From Anaerolineales bacterium (GTDB lineage: Bacteria > Chloroflexota > Anaerolineae > 4572-78 > J111): a stretch of 64,000 nt of DNA. Position 1 is the stretch's first letter; every line of letters begins with the position of its first letter. Of the stretch, positions 1-7,290 are shown in pieces. The translations under genes and the position numbers were made by a program. Location of the stretch: the NCBI GenBank assembly GCA_015075405.1, contig JABTUK010000003.1, positions 992,001 through 1,056,000 of the forward strand. The letters are read 5' to 3'. Under the pieces are notes generated by a model. It worked only from the letters and a program-made list of their open reading frames with translations, searched no databases and had not been told where the DNA came from.

Positions 1-1377
1 CACCGGGCTACCCGCTTTGGCCTGGCGGGTCAGGAGATGCCCGCAGATGGGGTTGTCACAGGGATTGGCACGGTGCAGGGCCGCCAGGTATTGGTGGCCT
101 CCCAGGATTTTACCGTTTCCGGCGGTTCGGTGGGTGAGGTTCATGCCAATAAAATTTGTCAGATTCAGGAAATGGCAATTAAAAGCGGCAGCCCTCTGGT
201 GATTATCAATGACAGCGGCGGCGCGCGGATCCAGGAAGGCATTGACGCCTTGAGCGGGTACGGGCGCATTTTCTATCGCAATGTGCTGCTATCGGGGGTG
301 GTGCCGCAGATTGCCATTATTGCCGGCCCCTGCGCCGGCGGCGCGGCCTATTCGCCCGCCTTGATGGATTTTATCATCATGGTTAAAGGAACCGGCAAAC
401 TCTTTATTACCGGCCCCCAGGTGATCAAAGAGGTGACTGGCGAGGTTGTCTCGGATGAGGAGTTAGGCGGGGCGTATGCTCAGGAGGCTCACAGCGGGAA
501 TGTCCATTTTATTGCCGAAAATGACCAGCAGGCCATTCAAATCTGTCAAAAACTGCTGAGTTTCCTGCCCAGCAATAACGTGGAAGATGCGCCTGAATAC
601 GGCACAGGCGAGATTATCTTTGCCGAAGATAAGGCGCTCAACGCCATCATCCCTGATGATCCCCGCGAAGGTTATAATGTCAAAGAAGTCATCCTGCGCC
701 TGATAGACGGCGGGGATTTCCTGGAAATCCAGGAGCATTTTGCCCCCAATGCGATCGTCGGCTTTGCCCGGGTCAACGGCCAGTCGGTCGGGGTTATTGC
801 CAACCAGCCCATCGTTTCGGCGGGGGCGCTGGACATCAATGCTTCGGATAAGATTGCCCGCTTTGTCCGCTTTTGCAATGTTTTTAATATTCCGCTGGTT
901 ACTTTAGTGGATGTGCCCGGTTTTCTGCCGGGGGTGCAGCAGGAGTACGGCGGCATCATTCGGCACGGGGCCAAAATGCTCTTTGCCTATTCGGCGGCCA
1001 CGGTCCCCAAGATCACCATCATTCTACGCAAGGCCTACGGCGGCGCGTACCTGGCCATGTGCGGCAAAGATTTGGGCGCCGACCGGGTGGCGGCCTGGCC
1101 CACCGGCGAAGTGGCGGTGATGGGCGCAGCCGGGGCGGTCAACATCATCTATGGTAGTGAAATCAAGAAAGCCGATGATCCCGAAGCGGCCCGCAAAAAA
1201 TTCATCGCCGAGTACGAAGCCGAATTTGCCAACCCCTATATGGGCGCATCGCGCAATCTTATTGACGATGTGATTGAACCCAAAGATACCCGCCGTTACC
1301 TCAGCCTGGCCCTCGAATCGCTGCGCACCAAACGAGAAATCCGGCCGCAGAAAAAGCATGGGTTGATCCCCCTGTAG
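1..1377 (+). CDS. mmdA: Acyl-CoA decarboxylase carboxyltransferase (alpha) subunit, 5' truncated
   Basis: This is the carboxyltransferase subunit of a biotin-dependent acyl-CoA decarboxylase, most likely for methylmalonyl-CoA. It moves the carboxyl group from the acyl-CoA to biotin. The reading frame is open from base 1, and alignment to the full copy at 7291-8889 (532 aa) shows that about 74 N-terminal residues lie outside the window, so the ATG at 37 is internal. Both crotonase-like halves are visible: GGARIQEG and GPCAGGAAYSP in the N half, VPGFLPGVQQEYGGIIRHGA and RKAYGGAY in the C half. It is followed after 13 bases by the small membrane subunit, then by the biotin carrier and the beta subunit, which points to a Na+-pumping decarboxylase rather than a carboxylase. 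Substrate choice (methylmalonyl, glutaconyl or malonyl) is inferred. Confidence 0.92.
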   Translation, partial: HRATRFGLAGQEMPADGVVTGIGTVQGRQVLVASQDFTVSGGSVGEVHANKICQIQEMAIKSGSPLVIINDSGGARIQEGIDALSGYGRIFYRNVLLSGVVPQIAIIAGPCAGGAAYSPALMDFIIMVKGTGKLFITGPQVIKEVTGEVVSDEELGGAYAQEAHSGNVHFIAENDQQAIQICQKLLSFLPSNNVEDAPEYGTGEIIFAEDKALNAIIPDDPREGYNVKEVILRLIDGGDFLEIQEHFAPNAIVGFARVNGQSVGVIANQPIVSAGALDINASDKIARFVRFCNVFNIPLVTLVDVPGFLPGVQQEYGGIIRHGAKMLFAYSAATVPKITIILRKAYGGAYLAMCGKDLGADRVAAWPTGEVAVMGAAGAVNIIYGSEIKKADDPEAARKKFIAEYEAEFANPYMGASRNLIDDVIEPKDTRRYLSLALESLRTKREIRPQKKHGLIPL

Positions 1378-1390
1378 AAGAGGCAAAGCT

Positions 1391-1753
1391 ATGGAAAACC
1401 AAAATCTGCTTATTTTTGGCTTGCAGCTTACCATCATTGGGATGGGGGTGGTCTTTACGGCCTTGACTTTGATTGTCTATGTTTTGAAACTCATGGATCG
1501 TCTCACACCATGGTTAGAGAAGTTTGGCGGTAGTGGGCATGGACATGGGTCTCAAGCGGAGGCTGCCGTCTCTGGCGAAACACCCGGAGATTTAACCCCG
1601 GAGGTGATGGCGGTGATCTCCGCGGCGGTCATCGTTGCCATAGGCAAACGAGCGCGCATCCGGCGTATCCGCTATCGCAGCGTCCAGCCAGCCAACGCCT
1701 GGTCGGTGCAGGGCCGCGCCAGCATTATGGCTTCGCATATCGTGAAGCGTTAA
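1391..1753 (+). CDS. Small membrane subunit of decarboxylase (OadG/MmdD-like)
   Basis: This 120-residue protein is the small subunit that tethers the soluble carboxyltransferase to the membrane pump. One hydrophobic helix spans about residues 8-31 and contains the family-typical GMGVVF stretch. It is followed by a His/Gly-rich loop and a soluble tail with PEVMAVISAAVIVAIG, a segment typical of OadG-like proteins. It starts 13 bases after the carboxyltransferase stop and clearly belongs to the same operon. The second set at 8909-9265 has the same layout, with a different tail. The gene family is well conserved in position but poorly in sequence, so the assignment rests on size, the helix, and context. 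Confidence 0.82.
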   Translation: MENQNLLIFGLQLTIIGMGVVFTALTLIVYVLKLMDRLTPWLEKFGGSGHGHGSQAEAAVSGETPGDLTPEVMAVISAAVIVAIGKRARIRRIRYRSVQPANAWSVQGRASIMASHIVKR

Positions 1754-1836
1754 TTCAAAGGGATCAGTTATGACCCCATATCTGCCATAAACAATGAAAC
1801 GATTAGGCTATTTTTATTTTGCAGGAGGATCTATCC

Positions 1837-2250
1837 ATGAAAAAATTACGTGTCACCGTTAATGGTGTCAGTTATGATGTTGAAGTGGAAATTTTGGAAG
1901 ATGATGATGAGGGCGGGGCGGCCTATGGCTATGGTCTGACGGCGATGCCGCTGCCCCCACTAACCCCACCCGTTGGAGTTGGGCCAGCCCCGGCCCCGGC
2001 CAAACTACCCATCGCTTCCCCACCGACCAGCGGCGCGGCCAACGAATTGACTTCGCCGATTGCCGGGGTTGTTCACGACGTTAAGGTTAAAATCGGTGAT
2101 GTGGTCAAAGAGAATCAGCCCGTCGTGGTCATTGAAGCGATGAAGATGAACACCAACATCAGTTCACCGGTCAACGGCAAAGTCAAAGAAATCAAGGTCA
2201 AAACCGGCGACCCGGTGCAACAAGGCCAGGTCTTGATCGTTTTTGAATAA
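1837..2250 (+). CDS. mmdC: Biotin carboxyl carrier protein of decarboxylase
   Basis: This 137-residue biotin carrier shuttles CO2 between the carboxyltransferase and the membrane beta subunit. The N-terminal about 25 residues form the short beta-strand segment seen in OadA/MmdC-type carriers. A Pro/Ala-rich linker (about 43-68) follows, then a biotinyl domain with EAMKMN, in which Lys103 is the biotin site. The start at 1837 is chosen because an AGGAGG ribosome site at 1823-1828 sits 8 bases upstream; a TTG at 1819 would precede that site. The 83-base gap before this gene is the longest in the set. The second carrier at 9266-9751 is longer in its linker. Confidence 0.93.
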   Translation: MKKLRVTVNGVSYDVEVEILEDDDEGGAAYGYGLTAMPLPPLTPPVGVGPAPAPAKLPIASPPTSGAANELTSPIAGVVHDVKVKIGDVVKENQPVVVIEAMKMNTNISSPVNGKVKEIKVKTGDPVQQGQVLIVFE

Positions 2251-2268
2251 GGCCAGAGGAGGCAACCC

Positions 2269-3486
2269 GTGGAATTCTTTACCGAGATTGGCCGAGAGGT
2301 GTGGAGCTACATCCAATACACCGGCTTTGCCAATATAACCTGGGGCAATGTCATCATGATCCTGGTGGGCTTTTTCTTCATGTATCTGGCTATCACCAAA
2401 GATTATGAGCCGCTGCTGCTGGTGCCGATTGGTTTTGGCATCGTGGTTGGCAATATGCCCTTTGTCAAGGGCCTGCAAATTGGGATTTACGAGCAAGGCA
2501 GTTCGCTCAACTATCTCTATTTTGGGGTCATCAAAGGCATTTATCCCCCTTTGATCTTTTTGGGTATCGGGGCCATGACCGATTTTTCGGCCTTGATTGC
2601 TCAGCCGCGTTTGATTTTGTTGGGCGCAGCCGCTCAAATGGGTATCTTTATCACCTTACTTGGCGTTATCCTGATTGGCACACTGGTACCGGGCGGGATG
2701 GGCTTTCCCATTGACCCGGCCAACCCAGAGACAGACCCGGCGACTCGCTTACTCCGGGCGGCAGCTTCTGTGGGGATTATTGGCGGGGCGGATGGGCCGA
2801 CGGCTATATTTCTGTCTACCCGGCTGGCTCCAGATTTATTGGGAGCTATTGCGGTATCGGCTTATTCCTACATGGCCCTGGTGCCGGTCATCCAGCCGCC
2901 GATCATGCGCCTGTTGACCAGCCGCGAAGAACGCTTGATCCGCATGCCCCCTCCCCCCACCCCCAGCCATGTCCAACGCATTCTGTTTCCAATTATTGGT
3001 ATGATCATCTGTGTGCTGATTGCGCCCGGCGCTTTGTCGCTGTTAGCCTTTCTGTTTTTTGGCAATATCTTGAAAGAGTGCGGTGTGACTGAGCGATTGG
3101 CCCGCACCGCCCGCAATCCTTTTATTGATACGGTGACTATTCTGCTTGGGCTTACAGTTGGGGCCAGCACCCAAGCTGATACTTTTCTGAAACCCCAATC
3201 TATCGCCATTTTTGTCCTGGGCGCTTTTTCTTTTGGGATCGCTACAGCCAGCGGGGTGATGTTTGCTAAACTTATGAATTTGCTCTCAAAAGATAAGATC
3301 AATCCTTTGATTGGTTCAGCTGGGGTGTCGGCCGTACCCGACTCGGCCCGGGTATCTCAATTGGTGGCCCACGAGGAAGACCCCAATAATTTTGTACTGA
3401 TGCAGGCGATGGGGCCGAATGTGGCCGGGGTGATTGGTTCGGCGGTGGCTGCCGGTGTATTGCTGGCCGTAGTTGGAAAGTTATAA
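2269..3486 (+). CDS. mmdB: Na+-translocating decarboxylase beta subunit
   Basis: This 405-residue polytopic membrane protein decarboxylates carboxybiotin and couples the reaction to Na+ export. Family hallmarks are visible: GGADGPTAIF holds the aspartate equivalent to Asp203 of Klebsiella OadB, and NPLIGSAGVSAVPDSARVSQ matches the conserved segment carrying the Asn, Gly, Ser and Arg implicated in the ion path. The GTG start is preceded by a GAGGAGG site. It is the last gene of the first decarboxylase set. Compared with the second copy (374 aa) it is longer in an early loop and at the N terminus. No clear hairpin terminator is seen directly after the stop. Confidence 0.94.
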   Translation: MEFFTEIGREVWSYIQYTGFANITWGNVIMILVGFFFMYLAITKDYEPLLLVPIGFGIVVGNMPFVKGLQIGIYEQGSSLNYLYFGVIKGIYPPLIFLGIGAMTDFSALIAQPRLILLGAAAQMGIFITLLGVILIGTLVPGGMGFPIDPANPETDPATRLLRAAASVGIIGGADGPTAIFLSTRLAPDLLGAIAVSAYSYMALVPVIQPPIMRLLTSREERLIRMPPPPTPSHVQRILFPIIGMIICVLIAPGALSLLAFLFFGNILKECGVTERLARTARNPFIDTVTILLGLTVGASTQADTFLKPQSIAIFVLGAFSFGIATASGVMFAKLMNLLSKDKINPLIGSAGVSAVPDSARVSQLVAHEEDPNNFVLMQAMGPNVAGVIGSAVAAGVLLAVVGKL

Positions 3487-3663
3487 AAAGCATATCGCCC
3501 GGGCTGTTGGGCAGGAGTGGCATTTATCAGAAGGATGTCTGGAAAATGTAATTGAAACTATACGGTTGTGCTTGCAACTCAACTGTAACTCGTTGAGGGG
3601 ATAATAGCCCCAATTAACCCCAAACAGAGTATTTAACTCTCAAATCTATTACAAAGAGGTGAT

Positions 3664-3972
3664 ATGATGGAGCAAACACAACCGTACCTTGTAGGCTTAA
3701 AGCTTTTTGAGCAATTTACCCAAAGTTACACCAGCCTGATGTTCCAATCCCTCGAATGGAACATTAAGCAGTTTAAAAGCGCTATTGGGCCGGTAGATAA
3801 GGAGGTCAAATTGTTACCGCCACACACCCCTACACCGGCTCAGCCAGACGAGGTAAAAGAGTTAAGAAAACAAGTTGAGCTTTTAACCGAACGGATCAAC
3901 AATCTGGAAAAAGCCAGGAAGTCTTCGGCCTGGAACAAATCCGGCGAAGGGCATTGGGCTATGCAAAAATAG
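3664..3972 (+). CDS. Small hypothetical protein with C-terminal coiled coil
   Basis: This 102-residue protein is not recognised. The first 55 residues are amphipathic and rich in Phe, Gln and Leu, with two probable helices. A Pro/Thr-rich hinge follows near residue 57, then a heptad-like segment (KELRKQVELLTERINNLEKA) that would form a short coiled coil. It starts with tandem ATG codons (3664, 3667) behind an AGAGGTGA ribosome site. A strong hairpin at 4014-4046 ends the transcript. The layout (helical N part, hinge, terminal coil) is reminiscent of phasins or of the PHA synthase E subunit, but no diagnostic residue supports that, so function is left open. Confidence 0.7.
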   Translation: MMEQTQPYLVGLKLFEQFTQSYTSLMFQSLEWNIKQFKSAIGPVDKEVKLLPPHTPTPAQPDEVKELRKQVELLTERINNLEKARKSSAWNKSGEGHWAMQK

Positions 3973-4013
3973 CCCGTCCATTATCAACGTAATTTCACCT
4001 TCTGCCCAGAACC

Positions 4014-4046
4014 AAAAGAGGGGAGACCAATGGTCTCCCCTCTTTT
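4014..4046. terminator. Perfect hairpin terminator after 3664-3972
   Basis: Sixteen bases (AAAAGAGGGGAGACCA) are followed after one base by their exact complement. The A-rich start and T-rich end make it a good intrinsic terminator read from either strand; on the + strand it ends transcription of the 102-residue protein gene. Confidence 0.85.
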
Positions 4047-4528
4047 CTGTGGTCAACTCAATTCGATTATCGTCATAAGATCAAATTGAACGGCGACAAG
4101 CAAATTAACGGCTCTACTTTTCCCGTTCCTCTATTTTTCTCTAGTGATAAATTTAATTGCGACAAATGTCACAATTAACCGTTACATTAGTCACACCCCC
4201 CCATTACATTTATCACTACATTTTTCCCGCGTAATCTGTTACTCTGAATAAAGGTGGCGTAAAGGGTTTGTCAGGCTAGAAACAATTTATGGATGAGATT
4301 GGCCCAGCGTAGGCTGTTAAACCTCAATAAGTTCTTCAGCATGTATCCTCAATTTTCTAAGCGCCTCTCATAACAGTACTCAAAATTCAGGACGCGCCTG
4401 ATTTTTTCTTGCAGCCACTTCAATAGGGGTTTTCTCTTCTTTGTGTTTCACTTATCAGCAACGGTGCTGCGAGTCCTGAGGTCTTATAAATCATTTGGAG
4501 TTCCAATTAAGTAAAGGAGGGTTTGCGT
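4047..4528. other. Long intergenic region, AT-rich, with tandem GTGAY motifs
   Basis: No gene is apparent in these 480 bases. The first half (to about 4220) is AT-rich and holds the motif array annotated separately. The second half (4221-4528) shows no clear repeat and presumably carries the promoter of the downstream 492-residue protein, whose AAGGAGG ribosome site is at 4514-4520. Confidence 0.6.
4153..4220 (-). repeat. Three spaced GTGAY-type motifs, possible transposon end or operator array
   Basis: Read on the - strand from 4220, three related motifs occur in the same direction: GTGATAAATGTAATG (within 4202-4220), GTGACTAATGTAACG (within 4179-4195) and GTGACATTTGTCGCA (within 4153-4174), spaced 22-25 bases. 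The first begins with TGTA. The innermost also forms a near-palindrome at 4153-4178 with a TGCGA-N6-TCACA core, close to a CRP/FNR-family site. Repeated transposase-binding sites at the ends of Tn7/Mu-type elements look like this, but no transposase gene is in the window. The two readings cannot be separated by eye. Confidence 0.45.
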
Positions 4529-6007
4529 ATGAGCGCCTCAACGGAACTGCTTGTTTTGGCTTTTGCTGAGGAGGGCGCCGCCCAAAGAGCGATACAGGCC
4601 CTACAGCGTCTTGTGGAGGGGGGCCAGGTCTCGCTGCGTAATGCGGCTGTCCTGGTAAAAAATAAGGAAGGCCGCATCTCTGCCAAAGAGATGGGAGATA
4701 TTGGTCTAAAACAAGGCGCTCTGTTCGGGGCCATCGTGGGCGGGTTGATTGGCCTGGTTGGTGGGCCGGTCGGAGCCGTGGTGGGGGCCGTAGCGGGGGC
4801 CACCACTGGCGGCGTGGCGGCCCATGCGATTGATCTTGGCTTTCCTGATGATTATTTGACCGACTTGCAAGCCAGCCTTCAGCCGGGCAGTTCAGCTTTG
4901 ATTGTACTGGCTGAGAAGAACTGGATTGATAAGATTATTCAAGGTTTGACCCAGTTCGATGGACATATTATTCGGCATGTTCTAAAGGAAGATTTGGCCG
5001 CCCATCTGGCCGCAGTTGGAGCGATTCAGAGCCACCCGGCCTCAACGGCCATGCTGCCCGCCCAACTGGAGGAACAAATTGCCACCTGGCAAACTGAAAT
5101 TGAGCGGTTGAAGCTTCAAGAAACAGGCAGGGGGGAGACAACCCCCAAGGAAATCAGAGACCAGATGGTCAACTTGCGAACCAAACAGCGCCGGACGCAA
5201 GAAAAATTACACCATCTCTGGAACATCGAAATTCAGGCCTGCACCGAGAAAATTAAAACACTACAACTCAAAGCCGAAACAGCGCCCGCGGCAGTCCAGG
5301 CCGAGATTCTGGCTGAGTTGGAAACCACTCGGGCTTACCGTCGTGAAATAAGGGACAAATTATACCGGCAAATCGAAGCCAACATGACCGGATTGCAGGC
5401 TGAAATTGATGAACTCAAGGCCCGAGTCCTAGAGATCAAGCCGGCCAGCGCAGGGCCGGTTGACTCACGGATAGCAGCCCTAAAGCGATTTGTTGGCCCT
5501 ATGGACGAACCAACCTTACCAACGGATGAAACAGAGGCGGCTGAGCGAATGACCGTCTTGCAAGCCAGGGTAGTCGCTGCCCAGGCGGAGTTAGAAACAC
5601 AGCGTGAATTACAGATTGCAGCCTGGCAAGAAGCGATCAAAGATTTGCAAGCTTACGCGGCAATTCCCGGCGTTATTGATAAAGCAGCCGTAGAAGAGCG
5701 GATCCGGGTTCTGCAAGATCAATTAGCAACAGCAAAAGCTACCCTTAAAACTCAGCTTGAGACTCAAGTGGCTGCCTGGGATGCTGAAATCAAACAATTA
5801 CAGGCTCAGTTAACAACAGCAGGAACGACTGAACAAGCCAAAACTAACGAGCAAATTTCAGCTTTACGAGCGCAGATAGAAATGCTGCAAATCAAGGCTG
5901 AAACTGCCGGAGCGGCCGAGCGCATCAATTTAAACACCCGTATGGTTGTGTTGCAGGATAAGGTTGCTAAAGCTCAGGCCAAACTGAAAGCTTTAGAAAC
6001 TGTCTAA
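4529..6007 (+). CDS. DUF1269-type glycine-zipper protein with long coiled-coil tail
   Basis: This 492-residue protein has two parts. Residues 1 to about 165 match the DUF1269 family: an alpha/beta region (ELLVLAFAEEGAAQRAIQAL), a Gly/Val/Ala-rich hairpin from about 68 to 98 with glycine-zipper spacing (GAIVGGLIGLVGGPVGAVVG), and a closing beta segment (SSALIVLAE). Residues 180-492 are almost wholly heptad-like, with repeated units such as RIAALKR, TWQTEIERL and AWDAEIKQLQ, and form a long coiled coil, which is unusual for this family. The ATG at 4529 has an AAGGAGG site 8 bases upstream; a TTG at 4523 is too close to it. The stop codon lies inside the left arm of a palindromic element (6000-6072). 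Role unknown; insertion into or binding to membrane is likely. Confidence 0.85.
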   Translation: MSASTELLVLAFAEEGAAQRAIQALQRLVEGGQVSLRNAAVLVKNKEGRISAKEMGDIGLKQGALFGAIVGGLIGLVGGPVGAVVGAVAGATTGGVAAHAIDLGFPDDYLTDLQASLQPGSSALIVLAEKNWIDKIIQGLTQFDGHIIRHVLKEDLAAHLAAVGAIQSHPASTAMLPAQLEEQIATWQTEIERLKLQETGRGETTPKEIRDQMVNLRTKQRRTQEKLHHLWNIEIQACTEKIKTLQLKAETAPAAVQAEILAELETTRAYRREIRDKLYRQIEANMTGLQAEIDELKARVLEIKPASAGPVDSRIAALKRFVGPMDEPTLPTDETEAAERMTVLQARVVAAQAELETQRELQIAAWQEAIKDLQAYAAIPGVIDKAAVEERIRVLQDQLATAKATLKTQLETQVAAWDAEIKQLQAQLTTAGTTEQAKTNEQISALRAQIEMLQIKAETAGAAERINLNTRMVVLQDKVAKAQAKLKALETV

Positions 6008-6072
6008 AAAGGTAGGGTGACATCCCTATGTTGCCCGCTCTGCATAGGGATGCAGAGCTACTTTTCAGACAG
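6000..6072. repeat. Palindromic three-way-junction element, copy A1
   Basis: The outer arms CTGTCTAAAAAGGTAG and CTACTTTTCAGACAG pair. Between them are two small hairpins, one with a CCCT loop (CAT-CCCT-ATG) and one with an AGGG loop (GCTCTGCAT-AGGG-ATGCAGAGC). The two loops are complementary to each other. The left arm overlaps the stop codon of the preceding gene. Related copies are at 7133-7215, 12377-12446 and 52834-52926. Confidence 0.85.
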
Positions 6073-6144
6073 CCTCTTAGATTAACGGCTTTTGCGGACC
6101 AACTACGTCAGCCAACCAAAAGCATTAAAGAAGGGAGACAACTC

Positions 6145-7119
6145 ATGGAACATCCTGCCCATGCTACAGATGCCCTCGGGTTAATTACAATTATCATCCA
6201 GTTGATTTTCTTAGAGGGTATTCTCTCCATAGATAATGCCGCCGTTTTAGGGGCAATGGTCTCAGTTCTGCCCGGTGACAAATCCGTGCCTTATCCTGGT
6301 CCATTAAAATTTTTATTGCCCTTTACCAATCGCTACCTGGGTATGCAGCAGTCGGCGGCTCTCAAGGTAGGTCTGCTGGGCGCTTATTTAGGCCGGGGGT
6401 TGATGCTGGCGATGGCCGCCTGGGTTATTGCCAACCCGTTCCTGAAAGTTTTGGGGGCGGCTTACCTGATCAAGCTGGCCTTTGAGAATTTAGCCAAAAA
6501 TGTTGGAGAGGCTGAAAAAGATGAAACAGACGAGGCTGAAGGATTTAGCCGCAAAGTCGGCGTTAGCTTCTGGGCCGTTGTTTTAAACTTAGAGCTGGCC
6601 GACCTGGCCTTTAGTTTGGATAACGTGGTGGCGGCTGTAGCCCTGTCTGACCAACTGTGGGTCGTTATGGTCGGTGTAGCCCTGGGCATCATCACGATGC
6701 GCTTTGCCGCGACCGTTTTTACCTGGATGATCCAGCGCGAACCCATTCTGGAGCAAGCCGCTTATATTATTGTTTTTAATATTGGGCTTGAGTTGCTGAT
6801 TGCCGAATTTTTCGAGGTCGAAATCGCCGCCTGGGAGAAATTTACGGTTTCACTGGCCACGTTGATATTATGCGTAGCCTATGCCCACATCCCGGCCTTG
6901 CAGGTACTCCAGCCTGGATTGCATTGGCTGGCCGAGGGGATGGGCCATCTCAATGAATTGGTAGAATGGCTATTTCATCCTATTGTCGTTATATTTAAGC
7001 TCGTTTTTAGAGGGGTGCAGGTTCTCTTTTTTAAGAACAAGGGTGGGGAACCCACAACTGTTGAGGATTTACCCGTTACCTCCACCGAACCTGTCGCTCA
7101 CCTCAAAAGCGTGAAATAG
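6145..7119 (+). CDS. TerC-family integral membrane protein
   Basis: This 324-residue multi-pass membrane protein belongs to the TerC family. Members transport or protect against metal ions (manganese in the Alx/MntP-linked branch) or confer tellurite resistance. The two signature acidic segments are present: GILSIDNAAVLGAM near residue 27 and DLAFSLDNVVAAVAL near residue 153. These two pseudo-symmetric Asp-Asn pairs are typical of the fold. A soluble tail of about 40 residues follows the last helix. The start at 6145 is chosen because a GAAGGGAG site lies just upstream; earlier codons from 6028 would read through the palindromic element and a hydrophilic stretch without a ribosome site. Substrate is not inferable. 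Confidence 0.88.
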   Translation: MEHPAHATDALGLITIIIQLIFLEGILSIDNAAVLGAMVSVLPGDKSVPYPGPLKFLLPFTNRYLGMQQSAALKVGLLGAYLGRGLMLAMAAWVIANPFLKVLGAAYLIKLAFENLAKNVGEAEKDETDEAEGFSRKVGVSFWAVVLNLELADLAFSLDNVVAAVALSDQLWVVMVGVALGIITMRFAATVFTWMIQREPILEQAAYIIVFNIGLELLIAEFFEVEIAAWEKFTVSLATLILCVAYAHIPALQVLQPGLHWLAEGMGHLNELVEWLFHPIVVIFKLVFRGVQVLFFKNKGGEPTTVEDLPVTSTEPVAHLKSVK

Positions 7120-7132
7120 ATTTATACTCAGT

Positions 7133-7215
7133 AGATCCAATTTTTCACCGTAGCTGGCGCATCCCTATGCGTCAGCGGGCGGCATAGGGATGCCGTCTTA
7201 CAGAAATTTGGATCT
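7133..7215. repeat. Palindromic three-way-junction element, copy A2
   Basis: The outer arms start AGATCCAATTTTTCACCGTAG and end CTTACAGAAATTTGGATCT and are largely complementary. Inside are a CCCT-loop hairpin (GCGCAT-CCCT-ATGCGT) and an AGGG-loop hairpin (CGGCAT-AGGG-ATGCCG). It lies between the TerC gene and the second decarboxylase operon. Confidence 0.85.
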
Positions 7216-7290
7216 TTCCGAGAAAGGTTCAAAAATTATGAATAGTGGTAAAATCTTTTTTTTAAGACAATAAAAAGGGGGTAACTTATC

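Noticed and set aside
1819..1836. TTG start for the first biotin carrier
   Set aside because: The AGGAGG site lies downstream of this codon and points to the ATG at 1837.
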